A stretch of DNA of 64,000 bases. Source: Candidatus Manganitrophaceae bacterium (GTDB lineage: Bacteria > Nitrospirota > Nitrospiria > SBBL01 > Manganitrophaceae). Shown piece after piece: positions 57,401-63,302 of this stretch; the first letter of the stretch is position 1; each line of letters starts with the position of its first letter. Below the pieces are notes generated by a model. The model saw only the letters and a program-made list of their open reading frames with translations, had not been told where the DNA came from and made no database searches. The position numbers and the translations under genes were made by a program. The stretch spans positions 62,001-126,000 of the forward strand of contig JACQEZ010000014.1 of the NCBI GenBank assembly GCA_016200325.1. Reading direction: 5' to 3'.

Positions 57401-59317
57401 ACCCCCATTAAAACCCCAATCCCCGGTCGTCAGGGCATTATCTGCCGACGGCAAGATGGTATCGGTCCCTGCGGCAATTGCCACTCCGGGAGCCGCCAAC
57501 GTACCGACAGACGGCTTCTGGGCGCTATCCGAACCGTCCGATGCAGAGAAATAATAATTGTGTTGGCCGGAAGAGAGAGAAGCGGCGGTATAGACGTACT
57601 GCTCGCCATTGGTATAGTCGAGATCATTAAAGTCCGGATCTTCCGTATTGGCGTCGCGCGTCATGGTATGGCCGCCGTCGCCGTCGATATAAACTTTAAT
57701 TGTTGAGGGCGGATTGTTGTTTAGATTGGTATAAACAACTTTGTATTTAAATGAGGTGCTGGCATTGCCACTGTCAGGATAGACCCCGCTGGTTGAGCCG
57801 TAACCGGTATCGGGGGTGTAGGACAACGCAACAGGATCGATATAGTTGATTGATAAATAGACCTGTGTGACCCGGATCCCGTTGGCGTTGGTCCGATGGT
57901 TGATGACTGCGATCAGACTGTTAATGTCATTCCAAGTCCAGGCGGCCAGCGTTGCGGGATTATGGGTATAGAAATCGCTGGTAAAAGTCTGATAGGACGT
58001 GGTTCCTCCGATAAAAGTAAATGGTACGGCTGAATCGCGGGAGGTAGGAAGCTGAGGGCTGAAGGCGGAACTGACGGTGAGATCGTTACTATCAGTCACA
58101 GCGGAAACCGTTCGGGTTTGTCCCATCGCGGTGATCTGACTTCCAACGGCCAATTGTGAGGTAAAGTTGGTGGCATTCCCATGAATACTGGTTGTACCAG
58201 TGGAATAAATGGTGCCGGAGCCCTGCACTTCATCAAAACCGGTGACATAATCAGTGCCGTTGGTCCGAATACCGACCTCCATATTGCAGGGGATGGTGAT
58301 GCATTTTGCGACGACGTTGAGTCGGACTCCTGTAATTGCAGTTGTTCCGTTGGGGAAATCGTCCAGATCAATATAGAGGCTGTCATCCTGGGTAATGCTC
58401 TGAACATAGGAAGTGTCCCCGTCATTAGTATCTAGGGCTGTTGCTTCAGAGCCGGCCGGGCTGTATGCCCATCCGATATAGGTCCAGCTCGTCCCGGCTG
58501 AAAGGTTTGGGGAAAAAGTGCTGTTGACGGTAAGACTTGTGGCGCTGGCGATGGCTGTGACAGTTCGGGTCTGTCCTGCAGCGGTGATAATACTTCCGAC
58601 AAGGAGTTTGGTGTTAAAACTGGTTCCGGACCCTGTAACCGTGGTGCCGCTGGAGGAGATTGTTCCGGTTCCATTCCAGACTGACGTAAGAGCATTTCTT
58701 CCCGAAGGGGAGATCGCCTTCGTATAGTTCACCTTTACATAGACCTCTGTGATTCGAAGCGCGTTGGCATTGCTTGCATGCAACACCATTGGAATCAATG
58801 AGTTGATGTCTGTCCAGGTCCATGGCGCGCTCGTTCGCGGATTGGTTGTATATAAATTACCTGAATAACTACTGTAAGAGGAGCTTCGGACCGATCGGCT
58901 GCTGCCGAGTCGGTCACTGGTATCCGTTGTCCCAGCGCGGAACCCGATCTGAATGTTTGTGCTCGATCCAGTGACTCGGGCCACTGCGAAGACCTGAACG
59001 TCGTTGATCGTCCATCCAGTGAGGGTTGTATCGTCCAAATCCATATAGAGTTTGTCATTCAGCGCGCTGTCTTGAATATAACTTGTGTCACTGTCATTGC
59101 TGTCAAAAACGGTTGCATAGGTGAATCCACCCCCCACGACTGTCCAAGATCCGACCGCCGCGAAGTTGGCATTCTTGCCGCTCGGATGAAGGATGAGGGT
59201 GTCGGCATGACCCGTTGAAGTGGTGAAAAGAGTAAAGATAAAGGTTGAAATAAAAAAGTAAAAAATTCTAAGGAATAGATCGCGATATTGAGAAGGGAAT
59301 CCATTTTTAGGAATCAT
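51434..59317 (-). CDS. Giant modular exoprotein (about 2,630 residues)
   Basis: The start at 59317 has AGGTGA 7 bases upstream and leads directly into a signal peptide (IFYFFISTFIFTLFTTSTGHA); an upstream ATG at 59362 has no ribosome-binding site. The mature protein alternates a ~150-residue jelly-roll-like module A (ALDTNDGDTSY ... LYMDLDD ... TWTDINSL ... RVTQLYVTVNY, six copies) with a ~110-residue module C (DGVNPDSGN ... KVHIDGNATGVAMTLD ... YTNGEQYVYT, seven copies). Module B (~65 residues, six copies) interrupts them. The C-terminus has one fibronectin type III domain (codons at about 52060-52420) and a SGWNMVSVPMTP domain ending YWLQVTDANAANTYNLIVVK. There is no LPXTG, autotransporter barrel or RTX signal. 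An adhesin or surface fibre is the likely role. A c-di-GMP riboswitch precedes it. Confidence 0.88.
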   Translation of the reverse strand: MIPKNGFPSQYRDLFLRIFYFFISTFIFTLFTTSTGHADTLILHPSGKNANFAAVGSWTVVGGGFTYATVFDSNDSDTSYIQDSALNDKLYMDLDDTTLTGWTINDVQVFAVARVTGSSTNIQIGFRAGTTDTSDRLGSSRSVRSSSYSSYSGNLYTTNPRTSAPWTWTDINSLIPMVLHASNANALRITEVYVKVNYTKAISPSGRNALTSVWNGTGTISSSGTTVTGSGTSFNTKLLVGSIITAAGQTRTVTAIASATSLTVNSTFSPNLSAGTSWTYIGWAYSPAGSEATALDTNDGDTSYVQSITQDDSLYIDLDDFPNGTTAITGVRLNVVAKCITIPCNMEVGIRTNGTDYVTGFDEVQGSGTIYSTGTTSIHGNATNFTSQLAVGSQITAMGQTRTVSAVTDSNDLTVSSAFSPQLPTSRDSAVPFTFIGGTTSYQTFTSDFYTHNPATLAAWTWNDINSLIAVINHRTNANGIRVTQVYLSINYIDPVALSYTPDTGYGSTSGVYPDSGNASTSFKYKVVYTNLNNNPPSTIKVYIDGDGGHTMTRDANTEDPDFNDLDYTNGEQYVYTAASLSSGQHNYYFSASDGSDSAQKPSVGTLAAPGVAIAAGTDTILPSADNALTTGDWGFNGGDASSALDTADGNTTYADNAPSDNGETLYLDLDDSALTGSITAVQVSAVMCAPSSAASVRLGLQLNGTDYLSSAFSVAVSASCAAYTTYTPASALFKINPDTGKSFTWDDINQALGIVLNESTNAVRITQFKVLITHTPVILSFSDDPGYDSIDGVNPDSGNNTTSFTYKVIYSNANGTAPAAGYPKVHIDGNATGVAMTLDTNVSDPTLHDGNYIDGEQYTYTYSGGFPTGTTRSYYFDASDGTASVVSPVSGNYSGPAISLPAGSFILYPSDSVDGTSGFSFCNSGFRRSDCFDPTTALDTNDGDTTYARGRNTDDYLYMSLDDARSNGQFITSVQVSAIVRSESGTINFTLGLSTADNLIEGSVLSTSSTTYTTLSGTAYGFNPLTGAPWTWTDIQKLIAVVHHTNASKMRVTQLYVTVNYGPVQLQTSTESGYIADGVNPDLGNTSTQFKFKTVYYQINNVAPAANNPKVHIDGNATGVAMTLDSSAAATLHDGNYANGEQYVYTATLSQGSHTYYFDASDGTNTARSPAGTATYNGPYVSLTGASPNLAPSGLTSSGTAATTGWTFCNSTPTCSSSGTSTYANAVALDTNDGDTSFARSTVNGDRLYMEIDPPATLPDALSIISVQVSVVARDTSSSTTTGLDFGLRLGITDYLSGSTKTPADAYGTLSGTLYTTNPATGENWTWNDINGMGAVVVHQTNNNEVRVTQLYLTITYSPINLTFASDPRYFDDGVDPNGGTTGTSFSYRIVYTQAFGVAPAAGYPKVHIDGSAGGVAMTLDTQASAALHDGDYTNGEQYVYTTTGLAAQGAPHNYYFDVSDGTNTARTPLSGTLSGPVVSSSAPTLSFANQTGYTLRSTGTGTLSTSGTNTVTGTGTSFTTQLQVGTTITTASGQTRTVTAISSNTSLTVDTPFSPNLSGTTFSYAAWSGTGTLTTSGTTTVTGTGTSFQTQLQVGSTITAAGQTRTVMTIASNTSLTVDTAFSPNLSGAAFTSFFTDLPLRGVEPNTGTVSTPFIFKIVYTDADNNPPVTGYPRLLLDYNTTVYAMNPDTGATVTGAGTISSSSTTVTGSGTNFLAELVVGDTITASAQTKTVTAIASATSLTVNSAFSSNLSSGTSYTHNGISDGNYTNGEQYTVTVYMADPGTHAYSFDATDGVTPVVWPLNGDGFLAPSVTDSVSSGVIVYPASRNSQTSGFTFLGNDQDPSTALDAGYPGNGTISNASGSTTVTGVGSNFTTMSVGSIVTAGSPQQKRRVTAIANDTSFTSATAFSPNLSSVPWLFDGDISYARATRTNNKLYMNMDDTVRSTAVITSVQSFAIIRDAGSNNINFSVGLQVGGTDYTSAYTTPGNSTYTTYASTLYNNNPKTGAAWTWNDVASLLGVVKLTKQDCFRSGGCNEVRVTQIYVQVNYNSLPTLSYSPEGGYYGTDGVDPDGWNPAHIYTYKVVYASGSNFAPTSIKVYIDGVGFNMSHDGSFITNDPLRNGDYTDGEQFYYSTTANQLAVGSHTYYFVASDGSNTYTLPTSAPSVPLPGPNVSVNEPFLQFSSATGYGTDGVNPDNGESGSTQFTYKVVYTHPDNNRPLYVKVHIDGDSGRLMSLDSSASAALKDGNYVNGEQYTYSTNLGIGSHTYLFEASDGGKQVFLPLVPSLGIFSGPTVTDSVAPNAVTNLAISARTPNSTTLTWTAPGDAGTGSGCPCGTVTSYNIRYSTLKIVDDAATPAVGEVRFSNATAATTAPTPQSAGSTETFTIQGLNPNTPYYFALKSSDAKPWTSPLSNVVNAASSPPIPATNLLSGWNMVSVPMTPSPADVATVFGSSVGVPVNVKKWVSTGTTNQTGSFDLLSATDTVLPGVGYFLESPDDTRFLNPAGSANSAATFTIPLSQGYNIIGNPYTKDVSLDTTCVGQNGGTGTCTSSANAANFKSYANAVAAGWVGNALYRWDGAAYTFKTYNDPDPAQKATLQLWQGYWLQVTDANAANTYNLIVVKP
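52420..57838 (-). repeat. Module C, seven copies in the giant exoprotein
   Basis: Approximate spans: 57490-57838, 56625-56990, 55760-56135, 54870-55240, 53860-54870 (enlarged by three B inserts), 52780-53165 and 52420-52780. Landmarks are DGV-(N/D/Y)-PD, F-x-Y-K-V-V-Y, K-V-(H/Y)-I-D-G, (N/D)-Y-x-(N/D)-G-E-Q and Y-Y-F-x-A-S-D-G. An Ig-like fold is likely but not proven. Confidence 0.75.
53165..59200 (-). repeat. Module A, six copies in the giant exoprotein
   Basis: Approximate spans: 58725-59200, 57838-58470, 56990-57490, 56135-56620, 55240-55760 and 53165-53855. Shared landmarks are an Asp-rich DTNDGDTSY loop, LYM(D/S/N)LDD, a strand I-x-x-V-Q-V-x-A, G-T-D-Y, the W-T-W-N-D-I-N phrase and the closing R-V-T-Q-x-Y-V-x-V-N-Y. 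The style recalls jelly-roll domains of phage structural and bacterial surface proteins. Two copies (second and sixth) are split by module B. Confidence 0.75.
53548..58682 (-). repeat. Module B, six copies nested inside modules A and C
   Basis: Approximate spans: 58475-58680, 58015-58225, 54630-54825, 54415-54625, 54035-54240 and 53550-53755. Each reads roughly GTGTISSSGTTVTGSGTSF ... VGSIITAAGQTRTVTAIAS ... TSLTVNSTFSPNLS. The third and fourth are in tandem. DNA identity between copies looks high, which suggests recent spread. Confidence 0.8.
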
Positions 59318-59540
59318 TTTTTTAATCACCTGATTTCCTTCTCCACTCGACAAGCAATCCATTATTCTTGCTTTTTGTTTTCAAGCCCGCTTCGGCCATT
59401 GTCCGCATAGGATGTATATTATTTTGGTATATAGTCCTAGACCGAGTATATCGCTGTCCCGTCTTGCGTCAACAAGATTCATTACACAATTCTGTTGGTT
59501 GTCTGAGTGTTTTAAAATTTCTACCTGCCTATTTTTATCA

Positions 59541-59577
59541 ATAAAAAAGCTCATACCACCTTTATGGGGATGAGCTT
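59541..59577 (-). terminator. Intrinsic terminator / riboswitch expression platform
   Basis: On the minus strand AAGCTCAT (59577-59570) pairs with ATGAGCTT (59554-59547) and runs into TTTTTT. Inner CC/GG pairs can lengthen the stem. It begins 5 bases after the aptamer P1 helix and over 220 bases before the gene start, so it is an attenuator, not a gene-end terminator. AGCTC in its 5' arm can pair instead with GAGCT in the aptamer core (about 59665-59669), a possible antiterminator. Confidence 0.85.
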
Positions 59578-59581
59578 CGAG

Positions 59582-59675
59582 CGATAGCCGCTTCGGGAGT
59601 CCTTGCAACCATATCACTGAGACTTAGGTCAGGGACTTTGCGCCCCTTCTCTTTCGAGGAGGGTAGCTCTTATCG
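59582..59675 (-). promoter_or_regulatory. Class I cyclic-di-GMP riboswitch (GEMM) aptamer
   Basis: The minus strand folds as GEMM. P1 is CGATA (59675-59671) with TATCG (59586-59582). After GCTACCC comes a hairpin closed by a GAAA tetraloop (59655-59652). Next is GGGGCGCAAAG, matching the conserved GGGACGCAAAG. A second helix AGTCC/GGACT carries CCTAAG (59628-59623) and TATGG (59613-59609), the 11-nt GAAA tetraloop receptor. The promoter lies just upstream and a terminator just downstream. c-di-GMP should therefore set whether transcription continues into the giant exoprotein gene. The sign (on or off) cannot be read safely from sequence. Confidence 0.9.
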
Positions 59676-59708
59676 GTGGCTTTATCTGAACTGAAATTGT
59701 CAATCCAT

Positions 59709-59737
59709 ACTATACGACTGGGATATCATCCCGTCAA
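59709..59737 (-). promoter_or_regulatory. Sigma70-type promoter of the riboswitch transcript
   Basis: On the minus strand TTGACG (59737-59732), 17 bases, TATAGT (59714-59709). Transcription should start near 59702, about 27 bases before aptamer P1. Confidence 0.78.
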
Positions 59738-59777
59738 GGGAAATGATATACCAATAATGTATTATGTGAGATGAGGT

Positions 59778-61256
59778 TTAATCGGGGTTTGTCTGAAGGA
59801 AAACGGAAATGGTGTTGTCGCCTGCATTGGTCACGGCAAGGTCATCTCGGCCGTCGCCATTTAAATCTCTGGCCACAACTCCCAGAGGACGGTTGCCGGT
59901 TGGATGTTGGATTGGATCCGAAAATAGACCGCCCCCGAGGTTTAGTAAAATGGAAACAGTCTTGTTAGCGCTGTTTGACACTGCAATATCAGGTTTTCCA
60001 TCGTGGTTAAAATCTCCTGTCGCGGCAAATTCGGGGCGTCCTCCCAAAGCGATTATCACTGGTTGGGCTGAAAGTCCCCCAATACCATCTCCAAAAAACA
60101 GAATTAATTGGGACGAGTCGCTATTGACGACGGCAAGGTCGAGATTTCCGTCCCCATTCCAGTCTCCAGACACAATCGCATTAGGACCGGCCACCCCGTT
60201 AGTGCCCGTAGTAGAGAAGAATTGTTGGGAAGGGAAGCCGCCGCTGCCATCATTGAGTAAAATCGCGATCTGATTATCGGATCCAAAAACGACAACCAGA
60301 TCCATCCAGGTATCATTGTTTAAATCAACGGCAAGTAGTGCGATCGGTCCATTCCCGCTGAACGGTACAGGCAGAGGAGATTGGAAGGTTCCATCTCCGT
60401 TTCCAAAAATAAGGGAAAGGTCAACTGTCGAAAGATTAAGAGTGGCAAGGTCTTGTTTGCCGTCATTATTAAAATCGGCAGTAACGATGGCAATGGGACC
60501 ATTGGTCGACAAGGAGACTTCTGTCGTGGAGCCGATTCCACTGTCAATGCCCAGAAACATGGAGATCGATGAATCGTGCGAGGGATCTCCAAAATTAGCG
60601 ACTGCCAAATCGTCAAACGTTCCGGGGTCGAATCGACCCGTAGTAAGTGATTGCGGAAAGATGCCAACTGAATAAGACTGCGTCACAGAAAATAGACCGC
60701 CTCCCGTTCCTTTTAGGAGTGAAATAGTATTATCGTCCGTATTAGTACTAACTAAGTCAACGATACCATCATCATTAAAATCACCAGAAGAGATCGAAGC
60801 AGGTGACGGCCCCACTGGATAACTGGTCGGACTTAAGAAGAGGCGGAAGGTGACCTGGATGGTTGCGGTTTTTGAGAGCCCGCCGGAGGTGGCGGTAATG
60901 GTTGCCGATCCTTCTGCCAATCCCGATGCGAGCCCATTGGCGTCGATACTTACTATAGTTGGAGTATCGGAGGACCAGGTGAAGGTAACGCCAGAGAGAG
61001 CATTTCCACTGGAATCCCGGGCGACCGCACTGAATTGTTGAGAGCTATTTTTTGCGATGGTCACGGAAGCGGGGGAGACCTCGATCGCTGCAATGATAGG
61101 ATTCGGTGTAGGCCCCGGCCCATTCTCATTTCCACCACCTCCGCCGCCACAGGCAGCGATAATTGAGAAGAGACCTATTCCTAAGGTAAAAAGCAGAATT
61201 TGAGTAAATGAGATCCTGCCGGTTGGTCGGTCCGATATGCTGAAAAGGATTTTCAT
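59778..61256 (-). CDS. Lipoprotein with BIG2-type Ig domain and FG-GAP repeats
   Basis: A 492-residue lipoprotein. A hydrophobic segment leads to lipobox IIAAC, followed by six Gly and a Pro/Asn linker. A bacterial Ig-like (BIG2) domain spans about residues 55-137 (IEVSPASVTIAKNSSQQFSA ... GLASGLAEGSATITATSGG). The rest has about six FG-GAP/VCBS repeats (DFNDDGIVDLV, DFNNDGKQDLA, DWNGDGNLDLA, DFNHDGKPDIA, DLNGDGRDDLA), probably a beta-propeller. It has its own promoter and lies upstream of the riboswitch transcript on the same strand. Confidence 0.85.
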   Translation of the reverse strand: MKILFSISDRPTGRISFTQILLFTLGIGLFSIIAACGGGGGGNENGPGPTPNPIIAAIEVSPASVTIAKNSSQQFSAVARDSSGNALSGVTFTWSSDTPTIVSIDANGLASGLAEGSATITATSGGLSKTATIQVTFRLFLSPTSYPVGPSPASISSGDFNDDGIVDLVSTNTDDNTISLLKGTGGGLFSVTQSYSVGIFPQSLTTGRFDPGTFDDLAVANFGDPSHDSSISMFLGIDSGIGSTTEVSLSTNGPIAIVTADFNNDGKQDLATLNLSTVDLSLIFGNGDGTFQSPLPVPFSGNGPIALLAVDLNNDTWMDLVVVFGSDNQIAILLNDGSGGFPSQQFFSTTGTNGVAGPNAIVSGDWNGDGNLDLAVVNSDSSQLILFFGDGIGGLSAQPVIIALGGRPEFAATGDFNHDGKPDIAVSNSANKTVSILLNLGGGLFSDPIQHPTGNRPLGVVARDLNGDGRDDLAVTNAGDNTISVFLQTNPD

Positions 61257-61268
61257 CGTGTATTTAAG

Positions 61269-61297
61269 AGCCTATCTCCGGATCAACAATCTGTCAA
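61269..61297 (-). promoter_or_regulatory. Sigma70-type promoter of the BIG2/FG-GAP lipoprotein gene
   Basis: On the minus strand TTGACA (61297-61292), 17 bases, TAGGCT (61274-61269), close to the ATG at 61256, giving a very short leader. Confidence 0.5.
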
Positions 61298-61300
61298 ACC

Positions 61301-61323
61301 AAGATCCCAAGATCCCAAGATCC
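61301..61323. repeat. Short tandem repeat AAGATCCC
   Basis: Nearly three copies of the 8-base unit AAGATCCC lie directly upstream of the -35 of the lipoprotein promoter, in the space between divergent genes. Confidence 0.7.
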
Positions 61324-61403
61324 ATTGATGGGTCAGAAGCGTTTATGATATGGTGTTCGCAGGATTGAGAACCGTAACGAATCTAAAAGAAAGGGGAGAG
61401 GCG

Positions 61404-63230
61404 TTGACAAAGACTTCGTTGCCAACCTGGAATTTAAGTGATCTGTATCAGAAGATCGACGATCCGAAGATTGATGCTGACCTCCGCAACGCACTCCAGC
61501 AGGCCGAGCAATTCGAGGAGAAAAACCGAGGCAAAGTTCTCTCGGGGGAGGTCGGTCCGATGGGTCTCCTTGAAGCGCTGCGTGACTTGGAGTCGATCCG
61601 TGAGCAGATCGACCGGGTCTCCTCCTACGCGCATCTCATTTTTGCAGCCGACACACTCAATCCCAAACATGGCGCCCTGCTTCAACGGGTTCAGGAGCGT
61701 TTCACCGAGATCCAGCAACACCTTCTCTTTTTCGAGCTCGAGTGGTCAGCAATACCGAAGGAGCATGCAAAGGAGTGGATAGAGGCACCTGAACTGACGC
61801 AATATCGACATTTTCTTGAGTCCATCCGGAAATGGGCTCCCTATCGGCTCTCCGAAGCGGAAGAGAAGGTTCTGGAGGAGAAGGCCAATACCGGTTCGCG
61901 CGCCTTCCAGCGTCTCTTTGATGAAACTTTGAATCAAATCCAGTTTTCTGTCGATTTAAATGGAGAGCGGCAATCCCTTACTGAGCAGGAAGCCTTGGCC
62001 CTCCTTTATGATTCAAAGCGGGAAGTCCGCCGGGCGGCGGCACAGGGGCTGACGAAAGGCCTTCAAGGGAATGCGCCGCTTCTGACGTTCATCTTCAACC
62101 AAATTGTCGCCGATCATGCCATCGACGATCGGCTTCGTCGATTTTCAGATCCAATGGCATCGCGGAACCTTTCGAACGAGATCGATCCCGCTGCAGTGGA
62201 TGCACTTCTCGCCTCCTGTGAATCCGAGTATGCTTTGGTGGCGCGCTACTATCGTCTAAAGAAGCGACAGCTGGGGTTGGACACCCTTTATGATTATGAC
62301 CGATATGCTCCATTAACCTCGGTTTCCGAGGCGGTTTCTTTTGAGGAGGCCCAAGCGCGCGTTCTCTCTTCATTCAACGATTTCTCCCCGCAGGCGGCGG
62401 AGATCGCCTCACGCTTCTTTGAGGGCCATTGGATCGATGCCGCCGTCCGCCCCGGCAAGCGAGGCGGGGCATTCAGTTCGGGGACCGTTCCAAGCGTGCA
62501 TCCCTATGTCTTTGTCAATTATCTCGGCACACCCCGCGATGTGATGACCCTGGCGCATGAGTTGGGCCATGGCATCCACCAATGGCTCTCGCGACGGCAG
62601 AACTATTTCAACTTTGATACCCCCCTTACCACGGCGGAAACCGCCAGTGTCTTTGCCGAAATGCTTGTTTTTCATCGGCTCCAAAATGAAGAGAAGGATC
62701 CGAAAAAACGGCTGGCGCTTTTGATGGAAAAGCTCGAAGAGAGTTTTGCCACCGTCTTTCGGCAGGTTGTCCTCTGTCGCTTTGAGCAAAAGGCGCATGC
62801 AGCGAGACGAAGCGAAGGAGAGTTAAGTCCAGACAGAATCAATGCGCTTTGGATGGAAGAGAACCGAGTGATGTTTGGTGATTCAGTCGTTCTGACCGAT
62901 GATTACCAATGGTGGTGGAGCTATATTTCCCATTTTATCCACTCTCCGTTTTATACTTATGCCTATGCCTTCGGGCATCTTCTGGTCTTGGCGCTTTATG
63001 AGAAGTATCTGGAGGACAAGCGGTCCTTTGTCCCAAAATATCTGGATCTTCTGTCGGCCGGCGGATCGGATCGCCCCGACCGACTGATTTTGGAAAAGAT
63101 GGGGCTCGACATTACACAGCGCGATTTTTGGCAGGGAGGGCTGCGCTTTCTCAGACGGATGGTGGAAGATGCGGAGCAGCTCGCCGCAGATAGCTCTTCC
63201 GGTCCGGTCGGCCCGGCTCTCAGCAAATGA
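61404..63230 (+). CDS. pepF: M3-family oligoendopeptidase (PepF-type)
   Basis: A zinc oligopeptidase of about 608 residues that degrades short peptides in the cytoplasm. The zinc site HELGH (residues 385-389) is in TLAHELGHGIHQWLSRRQNY, and the downstream Glu ligand is in TTAETASVFAEMLV. Further M3 landmarks are PYVFVNYLGTPRDVMTLAHE and FYTYAYAFGHLLVLALYEKY. The frame opens at 61350, but the TTG at 61404 with AGGGGAGAGG just upstream gives the family-like start (LTKTSLPTWNLSDLYQKIDD). Confidence 0.93.
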   Translation: MTKTSLPTWNLSDLYQKIDDPKIDADLRNALQQAEQFEEKNRGKVLSGEVGPMGLLEALRDLESIREQIDRVSSYAHLIFAADTLNPKHGALLQRVQERFTEIQQHLLFFELEWSAIPKEHAKEWIEAPELTQYRHFLESIRKWAPYRLSEAEEKVLEEKANTGSRAFQRLFDETLNQIQFSVDLNGERQSLTEQEALALLYDSKREVRRAAAQGLTKGLQGNAPLLTFIFNQIVADHAIDDRLRRFSDPMASRNLSNEIDPAAVDALLASCESEYALVARYYRLKKRQLGLDTLYDYDRYAPLTSVSEAVSFEEAQARVLSSFNDFSPQAAEIASRFFEGHWIDAAVRPGKRGGAFSSGTVPSVHPYVFVNYLGTPRDVMTLAHELGHGIHQWLSRRQNYFNFDTPLTTAETASVFAEMLVFHRLQNEEKDPKKRLALLMEKLEESFATVFRQVVLCRFEQKAHAARRSEGELSPDRINALWMEENRVMFGDSVVLTDDYQWWWSYISHFIHSPFYTYAYAFGHLLVLALYEKYLEDKRSFVPKYLDLLSAGGSDRPDRLILEKMGLDITQRDFWQGGLRFLRRMVEDAEQLAADSSSGPVGPALSK

Positions 63231-63251
63231 CTTTCCAATCCGCTCTATCTT

Positions 63252-63281
63252 TTGGACAACGCTTCGAAACTTTGGTACACT
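63252..63281 (+). promoter_or_regulatory. Candidate promoter of the nucleotide-sugar dehydrogenase
   Basis: TTGGAC (63252-63257), 18 bases, TACACT (63276-63281), 21 bases before the ATG. Confidence 0.4.
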
Positions 63282-63302
63282 CTCCAAAACTGGGGGAGAA
63301 CC

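Noticed and set aside
51434-59317. CRISPR array or DNA transposon as the source of the repeats
   Set aside because: The repeats are in-frame coding modules with divergent sequence; there are no regular spacers, terminal inverted repeats or cas/transposase genes.
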